Shown here: piece by piece, positions 38,772-46,463 of the stretch | Layout of the letters: every line of letters starts with the position of its first letter | How positions within the stretch are numbered: position 1 is the first letter of the stretch | IMG/VR virus record: IMGVR_UViG_3300025543_000016 | Span: 1-64,000 of that record | Reading direction: 5' to 3' (one strand) | DNA length: 64,000 nucleotides | Source: a virus | The notes under the pieces: model-generated | Seen by the model: only the letters and a program-made list of their open reading frames with translations | Database searches by the model: none | What the model was told of the DNA's origin: nothing | Translations under genes and position numbers: made by a program

Positions 38772-39323
38772 TTAACATCCTATAGTTTTACAAGATATTT
38801 TTTGTAATCTTTTTTTAGCGTGGTTATATAATTCCATTCCTTCACCTGGGCTATTACAATATTCTGTTTTTGCAATAGCAGCATCTATAATTGTTCTGAT
38901 ATATTTTATCTCATCAATTAAATCCTTTCTTTCGCTGTGAGGTTCACAACTAGTAACATCTATATGACATAAAGTTTCATAATAAAGTTTAAGTAAATTT
39001 GTTGTTCTTAAATGATTATATTCAACAAAAACTTTATTTGTTGGAGCAACGCTATATTTAATAATGTAAATACCATCTGTTAAAGCAGTTCTCATAGTTC
39101 CACAATTTTGAGTTTGCGTACCTAATAAACAACCATTTAAATTTAAATTAAAATTAGAATTTAATTTAATTAATACAGGTGTATTATATCCAGGAGAAGT
39201 AATAAGCAATTCTTCACAATCTATGTCAAGATTAGATGCATATTGACTAGTATCTTTTATACTTAAAATTTCAGAGTTTGCAACTGTAGGAACTTCAAGG
39301 CTTAATATATGTTTATTTGCCAT
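38772..39323 (-). CDS. Structural protein candidate, head-tail region (183 aa)
   Basis: A 183-aa protein with a beta-rich first half (ILSLEVPTVANSEILSIKDT, LLITSPGYNTPVLIKL) and a helical, Cys-containing second half (LYYETLCHIDVTSCEP, NHAKKRLQKISC). The gene starts a transcription unit: a terminator lies upstream and a TTTTGTATATTG motif 37 nt before its ATG. No enzyme motif. The position between head and fibre genes suggests a connector or collar component. Confidence 0.6.
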   Translation of the reverse strand: MANKHILSLEVPTVANSEILSIKDTSQYASNLDIDCEELLITSPGYNTPVLIKLNSNFNLNLNGCLLGTQTQNCGTMRTALTDGIYIIKYSVAPTNKVFVEYNHLRTTNLLKLYYETLCHIDVTSCEPHSERKDLIDEIKYIRTIIDAAIAKTEYCNSPGEGMELYNHAKKRLQKISCKTIGC

Positions 39324-39360
39324 TTTAATTTAATTATAAATATTTGCATTCTTATATATA

Positions 39361-39372
39361 CAATATACAAAA
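39361..39372 (-). promoter_or_regulatory. Late promoter-like motif
   Basis: Minus-strand TTTTGTATATTG, 37 nt before the ATG of the 183-aa gene and just after a terminator T-run. Confidence 0.5.
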
Positions 39373-39390
39373 AAAACTAATCATATTAAA

Positions 39391-39424
39391 ATAAAAAAAA
39401 GTGAGAGATTACTCCCTCACTTTT
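39391..39424 (-). terminator. Intrinsic terminator
   Basis: Minus strand AAAAGTGAG pairs with CTCACTTTT (9 bp) and is followed by TTTTTAT. It ends the transcription unit of the 395-aa virion protein. Confidence 0.85.
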
Positions 39425-39446
39425 AGTGTTTATAATTCTATTAATA

Positions 39447-40634
39447 CTATTGATCAATAGCATCTTCAATTGCAATTGGATTTCCAGAAGAATTAGCTGC
39501 TGTAACAAGTTTAGCTAATAATGCTTCAACTTCAGTTTGAGTTGCTGTATCACTACATTTAACAAAAATTTCATAAACATATTGATCATTATCAAACACG
39601 CTAGTTGCATTATTTAATCTTGGAACACTATGTTGTACATAATAAGTTTTGTATAAAGCTGTGCGGTCTACTGCAGCAATAACTAAATCAGAACCTTCAA
39701 TTTCACGCATACGCGTAGAATCAATATTTCCTTGATGATAAGGATCTTGTCCATAAGCTCCACTTAACAATAATTGTCTAAGTACAGTTTCACCAGAAGT
39801 TTGTTGCATTGTACCAGGAGTAGAAGTTGATAAACCACAATCATTACATGGGTTTCCTGTTTCATCCATTACCGATGCAATTAATTGTACAGGCTCTTTA
39901 CCATAGTAATCACGTGTATCAAAAGAACAATCTCCAAATTTAGTATCAACATAAGCACCAACAAAAGTTACTTTAGCTGAAACAACGTCAGTAACTGGAT
40001 CAAGAGATGGCGTATAAGTTCCATCAAGAACTTCAGCAATTGTATAAGTAGTAGCAACACCATCAACTGTTACAACAACACCACCTTCCGTGATAAAAGG
40101 AGCAACAATAGGATCAGCTAAAACCATTTTAGCTGCTTCAGCTATAACCAATGCTGGATCTAAAAAATCTTGACCTTCAACACAACAAATATTAGCTGAG
40201 TCACCAATAGCATATGCATTACGATTTAAAAAACGTAAAGCAGGAGCACCTTTAACATCTAATCTTATTAAAAGAGAAGTATTACAAGGAGCGCATTGAG
40301 GACCAACTTCAATAGAAGCTGTAGCTGCAGTAGCAGATATACAATTAGATTCCCATACTCTAGTTAAGTATTTAGGATTAATCCCTTTAGATTTTATGGA
40401 TTCTGCGTAACCACCGTGGTTTTTGTTTCCACCAATAGTATCATTTGTACGCAAAGAACCTTGAACAAGGTAAGCTAAACCAGGTACAGGAAAAGTTCCA
40501 GTTACAGCAGTCCAGTTTTTACCATCAACTAATGCTAATTGACCTGCAGTCAAAGCACTTGTTTTAGTTCCGTTAGCAGCAGAAGCGTCTGTTGCTAAAA
40601 AGCTTTTATAAAAAGCATGATTAAAATAAGCCAT
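39447..40634 (-). CDS. Abundant virion protein candidate, capsid/tail surface (395 aa)
   Basis: A 395-aa Ala/Thr/Val-rich protein with paired Cys motifs (CAPCNTSL ~113, ICCVEG ~148, CNDCGLS ~268). It stands alone between its own promoter-like motif (53 nt upstream) and a strong terminator, and its coding sequence is richer in G+C and GCT/GCA codons than its neighbours, as is the major capsid gene. These are marks of a highly expressed structural protein, e.g. an auxiliary capsid or tail barrel protein of crAss-like phages. No catalytic motif. The precise structural role is uncertain. Confidence 0.75.
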   Translation of the reverse strand: MAYFNHAFYKSFLATDASAANGTKTSALTAGQLALVDGKNWTAVTGTFPVPGLAYLVQGSLRTNDTIGGNKNHGGYAESIKSKGINPKYLTRVWESNCISATAATASIEVGPQCAPCNTSLLIRLDVKGAPALRFLNRNAYAIGDSANICCVEGQDFLDPALVIAEAAKMVLADPIVAPFITEGGVVVTVDGVATTYTIAEVLDGTYTPSLDPVTDVVSAKVTFVGAYVDTKFGDCSFDTRDYYGKEPVQLIASVMDETGNPCNDCGLSTSTPGTMQQTSGETVLRQLLLSGAYGQDPYHQGNIDSTRMREIEGSDLVIAAVDRTALYKTYYVQHSVPRLNNATSVFDNDQYVYEIFVKCSDTATQTEVEALLAKLVTAANSSGNPIAIEDAIDQ

Positions 40635-40687
40635 TTTTAAAAAAATTTAAATTTATAAATAAAGTTTTTGTGCTATATGCACATACA

Positions 40688-40699
40688 TAATATACAAAA
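40688..40699 (-). promoter_or_regulatory. Late promoter-like motif
   Basis: Minus-strand TTTTGTATATTA in the 81-bp gap before the abundant 395-aa protein gene, 53 nt from its ATG. Confidence 0.55.
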
Positions 40700-40715
40700 T
40701 ATTTTTAATAATTCA

Positions 40716-41237
40716 TTATGCTAAGAATATTAATTTATATTTAGCGCTATTAATTGCTAATTTAGTGTTATCAAGCTCATTAACAATTTCACTATGAGGC
40801 ATAACTTTTTGTAAGTTTGCAATTTTTAAATTAATATCCCTAATATATTCAATAGCAGATTCTACATCTGGTAAATTAATCGGAGCTTGTGTTGTATATT
40901 CTAATATAACTTCGCAAGCACCTTGATATCCTTCAGCAATAATATCCGCTAAACCAGGTAAAGAATCATATATTTCATTTAAAGCTGTGTGTTGAGCATA
41001 TGAACCTTCACCTTTAACTCTTAAATGTAATCTATGAAAACTTGTAGCAGCATTCATTAACTCTTGCACTAAAGTTCCTGTCATTTTATCAACCTTTTGC
41101 ATTTCAGGAGTTCTTTCCATAACACCTGTTTTATAAGTCATAGATTCCATTTTTTCATCTTCTAATTCAGATTCTTCTGAATAAGTTTTTCTAGATAATC
41201 TTTTAGGTTGTTCCATTTTTTTTAATGTTCTTTCCAT
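40716..41237 (-). CDS. Small head-completion protein candidate (173 aa)
   Basis: A 173-aa, mostly helical protein with a charged N-terminus (RLSRKTYSEESELEDEKMES). Helices cover residues ~45-170 (VDKMTGTLVQELMNAAT; VESAIEYIRDINLKIANLQK). It starts 2 bp after the upstream stop. No known domain was recognised. Position after the connector-type protein suggests head completion or tail attachment. Confidence 0.6.
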   Translation of the reverse strand: MERTLKKMEQPKRLSRKTYSEESELEDEKMESMTYKTGVMERTPEMQKVDKMTGTLVQELMNAATSFHRLHLRVKGEGSYAQHTALNEIYDSLPGLADIIAEGYQGACEVILEYTTQAPINLPDVESAIEYIRDINLKIANLQKVMPHSEIVNELDNTKLAINSAKYKLIFLA

Positions 41238-41239
41238 TA

Positions 41240-41941
41240 TTAATTGTTTCTTTCAGCTGTTTGTTGATTAGTTTGATATTGATTAAAATTTTCTATATCT
41301 CCCGCAATTAATGATGCTGCTTCATCTAATAATACTTCAACAACATCATTTTTAAATTCGCAATTAATATCTTTTAATGTATTTTTTCCATTGTAAGGAT
41401 TTTGACAACCTGCTATTTCTATAAGTATAGGTTGTCTGTAATATGTTAATATTACATCTTTAATATCAAAATCTGTTTTATAAACTCTAACTTTGTTTCC
41501 TATCCAAGTACAAAAAGTTTCACCCCATTCATAATCAGGACGTTTTAAAGGGTCTCTAAAAATTAAATCTACATTAGCTTCTTCTGATAAATAAACAGTC
41601 ATAAGCCTTGGTTCTGAACAACATTCACTTGTAGCATAAGCTTTTATTCTTTTATATTCCATATAATTATCTGGAATACCTGAACTTTCAAAATAAGTAT
41701 CTGTAATAGAACCCGTAAGATTTATTTCTTTTAATAAAGGTTGTAAATCATCAATTCTTCTTTTAGACATTTCATCCCCTTCACGATACATGTTATTACC
41801 ATGAAGTTGTCTTCTTACCCATTCAGTTTGAGCTTTATTAAATGCTTCAACAATTTGCCAGCACTCTATGTTATCATAGTCATTGCTGGCCAATTTGTTT
41901 AATCTTTGTTTTAATTTAATTTGTAGAGTTTGATTATTCAT
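41240..41941 (-). CDS. Head-tail connector/ring protein candidate (233 aa)
   Basis: A 233-aa protein beginning NNQTLQIKLKQRLNKLASND, with WQIVEAFNKAQTEWVRRQL (~28-46) and VILTYYRQP (~162), ending in a helical segment (EVLLDEAASLIAGDIE). This pattern is shared by conserved crAss-like structural proteins that form rings below the portal. It lies 10 bp after the 338-aa structural gene and 2 bp before the next one. Role inferred from context and pattern. Confidence 0.7.
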   Translation of the reverse strand: MNNQTLQIKLKQRLNKLASNDYDNIECWQIVEAFNKAQTEWVRRQLHGNNMYREGDEMSKRRIDDLQPLLKEINLTGSITDTYFESSGIPDNYMEYKRIKAYATSECCSEPRLMTVYLSEEANVDLIFRDPLKRPDYEWGETFCTWIGNKVRVYKTDFDIKDVILTYYRQPILIEIAGCQNPYNGKNTLKDINCEFKNDVVEVLLDEAASLIAGDIENFNQYQTNQQTAERNN

Positions 41942-41951
41942 GTTTTATGTG

Positions 41952-42968
41952 TTAAGCGTTCCAATAAGGTTCAACTTTAGCCAATAAACTTAATAATGTA
42001 TCTTCATTAGATGGGTCTTTTAAATAATCCATAACTTCACCCGGTCTTTTACCTAATTTTTCTGAACTAAATATTGTTTCAATCCAACCAGAAGCTTTTG
42101 TTACTAAAAATCTATAATATAAAGCATCTTTTACTAAAGCTCTAACTTTTAAATCTTCCATGGAAGAGTTGGCCGCTTCAATAAATCCTTGAGCTGCTCT
42201 TTTTTTATTAGACTCATTACCATCACCATTAATAAATGCATCCATGTTTTCATAAATAACATCATTAGGTGTAGATTTAGTATATTGAACGCTATCAATA
42301 TCAACAGCCTTAGCTACATACATTAACTTAGTAATATTTTTATCATAAAGTTTTTGTAACTCTACTAAAGCTTTATTTCTAAGTTTAGTATATTGAGTTC
42401 TTTCACTAATAGTTTCTTCCAATTGATCTAAATAAAACTTAGGTGCATTAACTGCTTTTTTAGCATCTTTTAAAGATTTAGCAACAATTGAAAAACCACC
42501 AGCATTAATAGCATAAATTTTTACTAAATCATAAGCATCTTTAATTGGATCTAAAAATACAGGATCATTACCACATCTTAAACTAATTCTTGACCAAAAT
42601 TTATCATTATCAGGTTTAAGTAAAGTTACTTTATTCCAGAAATCTTTATCTTCAACATCAAGCACATTAGATGCTAATTCAGCTTCTAATTGAGCAACAG
42701 TTTTTCTAATTTCTTTAATCTTAGCTTCTTTTTCTGCAGGAGGTAACATTTTTACATCTGGTGCAAATTCATTTAATCCAGTAACATATCTTTTAACCCC
42801 ATTGAGTTCTAAGCAAGCTAAGTTTTCTTCATGCCATACTCCGTCATGAAGTGCCATTCCATAATTTTCTAATCCCATGTTTTGCTTATTAGAATTAAAA
42901 AATGGACGTATGGCAATAGTTTTACTTTTGTTTTGCTGATACTTTTCTACAATTGTGTAATCATTCAT
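41952..42968 (-). CDS. Conserved crAss-like structural protein (338 aa)
   Basis: A 338-aa protein downstream of the capsid genes. N-terminal ~65 residues are beta-rich with GMALHDGVWHEENLACLELN. Residues ~75-100 form a coiled coil (EKEAKIKEIRKTVAQLEAEL), and the rest is helical (LDQLEETISERTQYTKLRNK). The C-terminal KLGKRPGEVMDYLKDPSNE suggests a defined end domain. Likely a head-associated structural protein; no enzymatic motif. A TTTTGTACATTTG promoter-like motif lies 44 nt upstream. Confidence 0.7.
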   Translation of the reverse strand: MNDYTIVEKYQQNKSKTIAIRPFFNSNKQNMGLENYGMALHDGVWHEENLACLELNGVKRYVTGLNEFAPDVKMLPPAEKEAKIKEIRKTVAQLEAELASNVLDVEDKDFWNKVTLLKPDNDKFWSRISLRCGNDPVFLDPIKDAYDLVKIYAINAGGFSIVAKSLKDAKKAVNAPKFYLDQLEETISERTQYTKLRNKALVELQKLYDKNITKLMYVAKAVDIDSVQYTKSTPNDVIYENMDAFINGDGNESNKKRAAQGFIEAANSSMEDLKVRALVKDALYYRFLVTKASGWIETIFSSEKLGKRPGEVMDYLKDPSNEDTLLSLLAKVEPYWNA

Positions 42969-43012
42969 TTTTATTTTGGTTTTTGTTAATTAATAATTTG
43001 TTTAGGTTTAAT

Positions 43013-43034
43013 CAAATGTACAAAATATTGTACG
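43013..43034 (-). promoter_or_regulatory. Late promoter-like motif beside inverted repeat
   Basis: Minus-strand TTTTGTACATTTG (43013-43025), 44 nt before the ATG of the 338-aa gene. It overlaps an inverted repeat GTACAA-AATA-TTGTAC on the upstream side, which could be an operator. Confidence 0.4.
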
Positions 43035-43115
43035 GTTATTATTAATATTTCTAATGCTGATTTAAATCAGCAAAAGTTATTTGATTTAAATAACAAACTT
43101 TAATAATATATATTA

Positions 43116-43292
43116 TTAAGGTGTTTCTAACGCAGTAACTCTAACAGCTAATTGTTCAACTGTTGTTTGCAATGCGTTAATGTAAGTAACTAGCTCATTA
43201 ATATGAGCAAATTTTGGTATTCCGTATTCTGCTTTAGTAGCGTTTGCTAATACAGAATCTTCATTAACTTGTTTAAATTTTTTAAGTGCCAT
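43116..43292 (-). CDS. Small coiled-coil capsid protein (58 aa)
   Basis: I start this gene at the ATG at 43292 (MALKKFKQV). A longer in-frame start at 43346 would begin inside the terminator that follows the major capsid gene and adds a hydrophobic stretch unlike the rest. The 58-aa product ends in a heptad-like helix (YINALQTTVEQLAVRVTALE), suggesting a trimeric coiled coil. Small coiled-coil head proteins directly after the capsid gene are typical of crAss-like phages and may decorate the capsid or form short head fibres. Confidence 0.65.
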   Translation of the reverse strand: MALKKFKQVNEDSVLANATKAEYGIPKFAHINELVTYINALQTTVEQLAVRVTALETP

Positions 43293-43322
43293 GTTCTTAT
43301 TTTTTTGTAATGTTAAAATTAA

Positions 43323-43356
43323 AAAAAAGGGGAGATATTTAATCATCCCCTTTTTT
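43323..43356 (-). terminator. Intrinsic terminator after the major capsid gene
   Basis: AAAAAAGGGGA pairs with TCCCCTTTTTT (11 bp) around a ~12-nt loop, with A and T runs on both sides. It lies 13 bp past the stop of the major capsid gene on the minus strand. Confidence 0.85.
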
Positions 43357-43368
43357 AATTATTTAATA

Positions 43369-44988
43369 CTAGAATGATCCGCCGGTAATTGGGTTTCTCA
43401 TAACTATTTTAAGAACTTTAGTTGGATCTTTAACCCAGATAGCAGGCATTGTTTGTGACATCATTACTCTGTATCCATTAAAGTTACCAGATGAAGCGAA
43501 CCCTTGAGTACGTCCCATATAATCCATGGTACCATTTTGATAGAACCATTTTAATTGGTTATCCCAAGACAATTTCAATAAGTGAATGTTATCATTACCA
43601 CCGTCAGTGATATCAAAGATAATAAAGCTGTAAGAACTTAATGGACGTCCGTCAATTAATGGATTCTCAACATCATTAGTATGTAAGTTATCAAAAGCAG
43701 GATTCAATACAAACTTAACATTAGCTAAGAAAGGAATAGTAAAGCTTGTGTAAGCAAAACCATAATCTAAATCCATACCTTTACCTTTAACAGCACCAAT
43801 GTCAGAAGCATTCTGAACTAAACCAGAACCATATACTTCATCAGCAATAGCTTTATTAATTAATTGCATACCACCAATACCAGTTTGTACAACTAATTGA
43901 CGTTGTGGATCCGGTCCTTTGAATTCAACTTTACCTTGGTAGAAGTTATATAATTCAGATTTAAACATATCTAAAGTAAATGAAGACTTGTTATATACCC
44001 TTTTAAAAGAGTTATCTAACTGTGACCATAAACCTACTGATAATCTAATATCATCTGGACCATCTTGTTTTACTCTACCACCTTTACCCCACATAAGGTA
44101 AGTTTCAATATCATTTGCAATTTTAGATAAGTGAGCTGCTTCAAGATTAGTAACAAAAGTTCTTGATAATTTACCACTTTCAAATGCATCACGCGCTCCA
44201 GATTTACCCATTCCAGCAACTAATTCTTCAATAGAAGATACAGAAGGATTAGCAGCGTTTTGATCAAAGTTTCTCCAGATTTCAGTTACAGGAACTGTAC
44301 CATCTGCATTTAAACCACCTTTGATCATTAAATCAGCACGACTAGATATTGAATAATGTACATGTGCTTCAGCTCCTCCTACAAAGTTGTAAAATTCACG
44401 GAAACCAGAACCAGTTTCAATATCAGAAAATCTTTCTCCGTATTCTCCACGGGCAGAACCTTTTCTAAAGAATTTAGTTCCTGATGTTAAATAAGCGCTA
44501 TCTAATGTAGAAGCACTATTGTTATTTACTAACTGCACAGTATAGATAAAACCATCACCAGCAGGGATAATATCATCAGCTGTAATGTAAAGTTCTAAAC
44601 CATTGTACTTGTCATAAGTAATAATATCACCATGTCCAAAAGCTCTTTTAGAAAGCTTAATTTTGAATGTAGTTCCATCAATACCTTTTTCACTGTTTGC
44701 AGGCTCAATGTCTGCTACTACGAAAGGTAAATCTTGCGCAATTGGTGTTTGCCATTTGTACTCACCACGAGCGTTGTCTACCATAATTGTGTTCTTTCCA
44801 CCAAAAGAAGCCATTTGATAAAGGGGCATTTCAACTTTTTGAGTCATTGCCCACAAATCAACAGGTCCCATATCCATAGGCTCAGCAGAACCAAGCATTT
44901 GGGTAAGGTGATAAGAATCAACGTGAGAACTTGCTTTATAAGAAGTATCTCTAAGGAAAATTCCATTATTTAATACAGGAGTTGCCAT
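43369..44988 (-). CDS. Major capsid protein (539 aa)
   Basis: A 539-aa protein directly downstream of portal and scaffold-like genes. Sequence features fit the crAss-like HK97-fold capsid protein: N-terminal LNNGIFLRDTSYKASSHVD, TYLMWGKGG (~298), QLVVQTGIGGMQLINKAI (~372) and a C-terminal FYQNGTMDYMGRTQGFASSG (~485-505). The codon usage is noticeably more regular and G+C-richer than most of the window, as expected for the most abundant protein. A strong terminator follows. Identification rests on gene order and family resemblance and I regard it as reliable. Confidence 0.9.
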   Translation of the reverse strand: MATPVLNNGIFLRDTSYKASSHVDSYHLTQMLGSAEPMDMGPVDLWAMTQKVEMPLYQMASFGGKNTIMVDNARGEYKWQTPIAQDLPFVVADIEPANSEKGIDGTTFKIKLSKRAFGHGDIITYDKYNGLELYITADDIIPAGDGFIYTVQLVNNNSASTLDSAYLTSGTKFFRKGSARGEYGERFSDIETGSGFREFYNFVGGAEAHVHYSISSRADLMIKGGLNADGTVPVTEIWRNFDQNAANPSVSSIEELVAGMGKSGARDAFESGKLSRTFVTNLEAAHLSKIANDIETYLMWGKGGRVKQDGPDDIRLSVGLWSQLDNSFKRVYNKSSFTLDMFKSELYNFYQGKVEFKGPDPQRQLVVQTGIGGMQLINKAIADEVYGSGLVQNASDIGAVKGKGMDLDYGFAYTSFTIPFLANVKFVLNPAFDNLHTNDVENPLIDGRPLSSYSFIIFDITDGGNDNIHLLKLSWDNQLKWFYQNGTMDYMGRTQGFASSGNFNGYRVMMSQTMPAIWVKDPTKVLKIVMRNPITGGSF

Positions 44989-45028
44989 AATTGTTAATTG
45001 TTTTTGTTTGTGTTAATATAATTGTTTA

Positions 45029-46324
45029 CTAAAATCTTTTAAAAATATTATTATTTCTTTGAATTTTTCTGTTTGATTTAGAACGTTGGTTATCACTTTC
45101 TCTTTCTTCTACCCCAAGTGATGATCCTCCAGCATTAGCTTGTTCAGTCTTAAGTTTTCTTACAGTGCTTTCAACACTTTTTTGAGCACCTTTATCCATA
45201 ATTTTAGATTTATATCCATCTGGATCAGAAAGCAACCATAATGCTTCTGAAATCAAATTATAATTTGGTTCTACAAATTGATACTTTTCTAATAAATGAC
45301 CTAACAAGTTTGTATTTCTTCCACTTACAGAAGGGTAATCGGCTTTAACTAAACCATTATAAAGCATTGATTGTGTTTTTTTATCAAGCTTTACATCTCC
45401 TAAAGAACCTTCTTTAAGTGTGTTATATACATTCTCCATATATTGATGAGATGCTTGTTCTTGTTGTTGCTTTCTCATTTGTTGTTCCTCCAACTTTTTA
45501 GCAATAACTTTTTCTTGCATCTTGTCTAACTTAGGTTTAAATTTAGCAGCTTGTTGTTCAAGCTTTCCTAAGTCTTTCCAGATTTCAATTTCTTCTGCAA
45601 TCTCTTCAGCATTTCCGTAACCTGTAGCTTGTAAATAGTCTTTGATAATTGTTTCTTGGTGTGATTCATTAGTGATATCTAATGATTTTTTTTCTTCACT
45701 TTGTGCAAGTGTTGAAAACAAACCTTTTAAATCTTGACCACCATCTGCTACATAACGCGCTGCAATTTGGAGTTCTTCCGGTAAACTTTCAAAGAACTGT
45801 TTTGGGGTTTCTCTTCTAACTTGATTTGCTCTTTCTTCTAAATTAGCTTCTATTAGTTCCTCCCAATCTTTAGCTGTATATTCCGCTAAATCTTTATCAT
45901 CATCAAAAGGAACAATTTTATCATCTTTAATAAGTTTTGTAAATACATCATTTATTCCAGTAATAGCTTTTCTTCCTCTTGTTTCTTTATTTTTTGCTTC
46001 ATCATTATCTTGATCATCTTCTTCATCATTAGATAATAATTCATCAATTAATTCTTTTCCTGTTTCTTTATTATTTTTTGTTTCAATAACTGGTTTTGCA
46101 ATTTCATCATCTTGATTTTCATCTTCATTAGTATCTTCATTATCACTATCTTCATTAGGATCAGTAAATGAAAAATCAGCTTTTTCTTTTACTGGACTAA
46201 ATATTGATTTTGCTTTTGATTGTTCTTCTGGTAGAGTTACACTTCCAACACCTACGCCAGGATTAAACATTTCATCTAAATCAATTTCAACTTGACTAAC
46301 ATTTGTTTGGTTTTTTGTTTCCAT
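45029..46324 (-). CDS. Scaffold-like protein (431 aa)
   Basis: A 431-aa, highly charged protein between portal and major capsid genes, the usual site for a head scaffold. Residues ~45-120 are very acidic (EDSDNEDTNEDENQDDE; NDEEDDQDNDE). Residues ~245-300 form a Glu/Lys/Gln-rich coiled coil (KMQEKVIAKKLEEQQMRKQQ), and the C-terminus is basic (SNRKIQRNNNIFKRF), fit for capsid protein contact. No protease motif was seen. A weaker TTTTATATTA motif lies about 40 nt upstream. Confidence 0.75.
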   Translation of the reverse strand: METKNQTNVSQVEIDLDEMFNPGVGVGSVTLPEEQSKAKSIFSPVKEKADFSFTDPNEDSDNEDTNEDENQDDEIAKPVIETKNNKETGKELIDELLSNDEEDDQDNDEAKNKETRGRKAITGINDVFTKLIKDDKIVPFDDDKDLAEYTAKDWEELIEANLEERANQVRRETPKQFFESLPEELQIAARYVADGGQDLKGLFSTLAQSEEKKSLDITNESHQETIIKDYLQATGYGNAEEIAEEIEIWKDLGKLEQQAAKFKPKLDKMQEKVIAKKLEEQQMRKQQQEQASHQYMENVYNTLKEGSLGDVKLDKKTQSMLYNGLVKADYPSVSGRNTNLLGHLLEKYQFVEPNYNLISEALWLLSDPDGYKSKIMDKGAQKSVESTVRKLKTEQANAGGSSLGVEERESDNQRSKSNRKIQRNNNIFKRF

Positions 46325-46463
46325 TATATTATTGGTTTATATAATTATTAATACTTACATATATAATATAAAACTATTTATTTAAATAAACTTATAAAAT
46401 GCAAGTAATTTTTATCTTTTGTTGCAGTATATAGCTATCATTAGTTTTATATGTTTTTATTAA
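46325..46463. other. Non-coding gap between portal and scaffold genes
   Basis: A 139-bp AT-rich gap. It contains the minus-strand sequence TTTTATATTATATAT (46359-46373), related to the late promoter motif but lacking the G. No convincing terminator hairpin or small gene was found. Confidence 0.5.

Noticed and set aside
43293-43346. Longer N-terminus for the small coiled-coil capsid protein (start at 43346)
   Set aside because: The extra codons lie within the terminator hairpin that follows the major capsid gene, and the added hydrophobic sequence does not fit; the ATG at 43292 is preferred.
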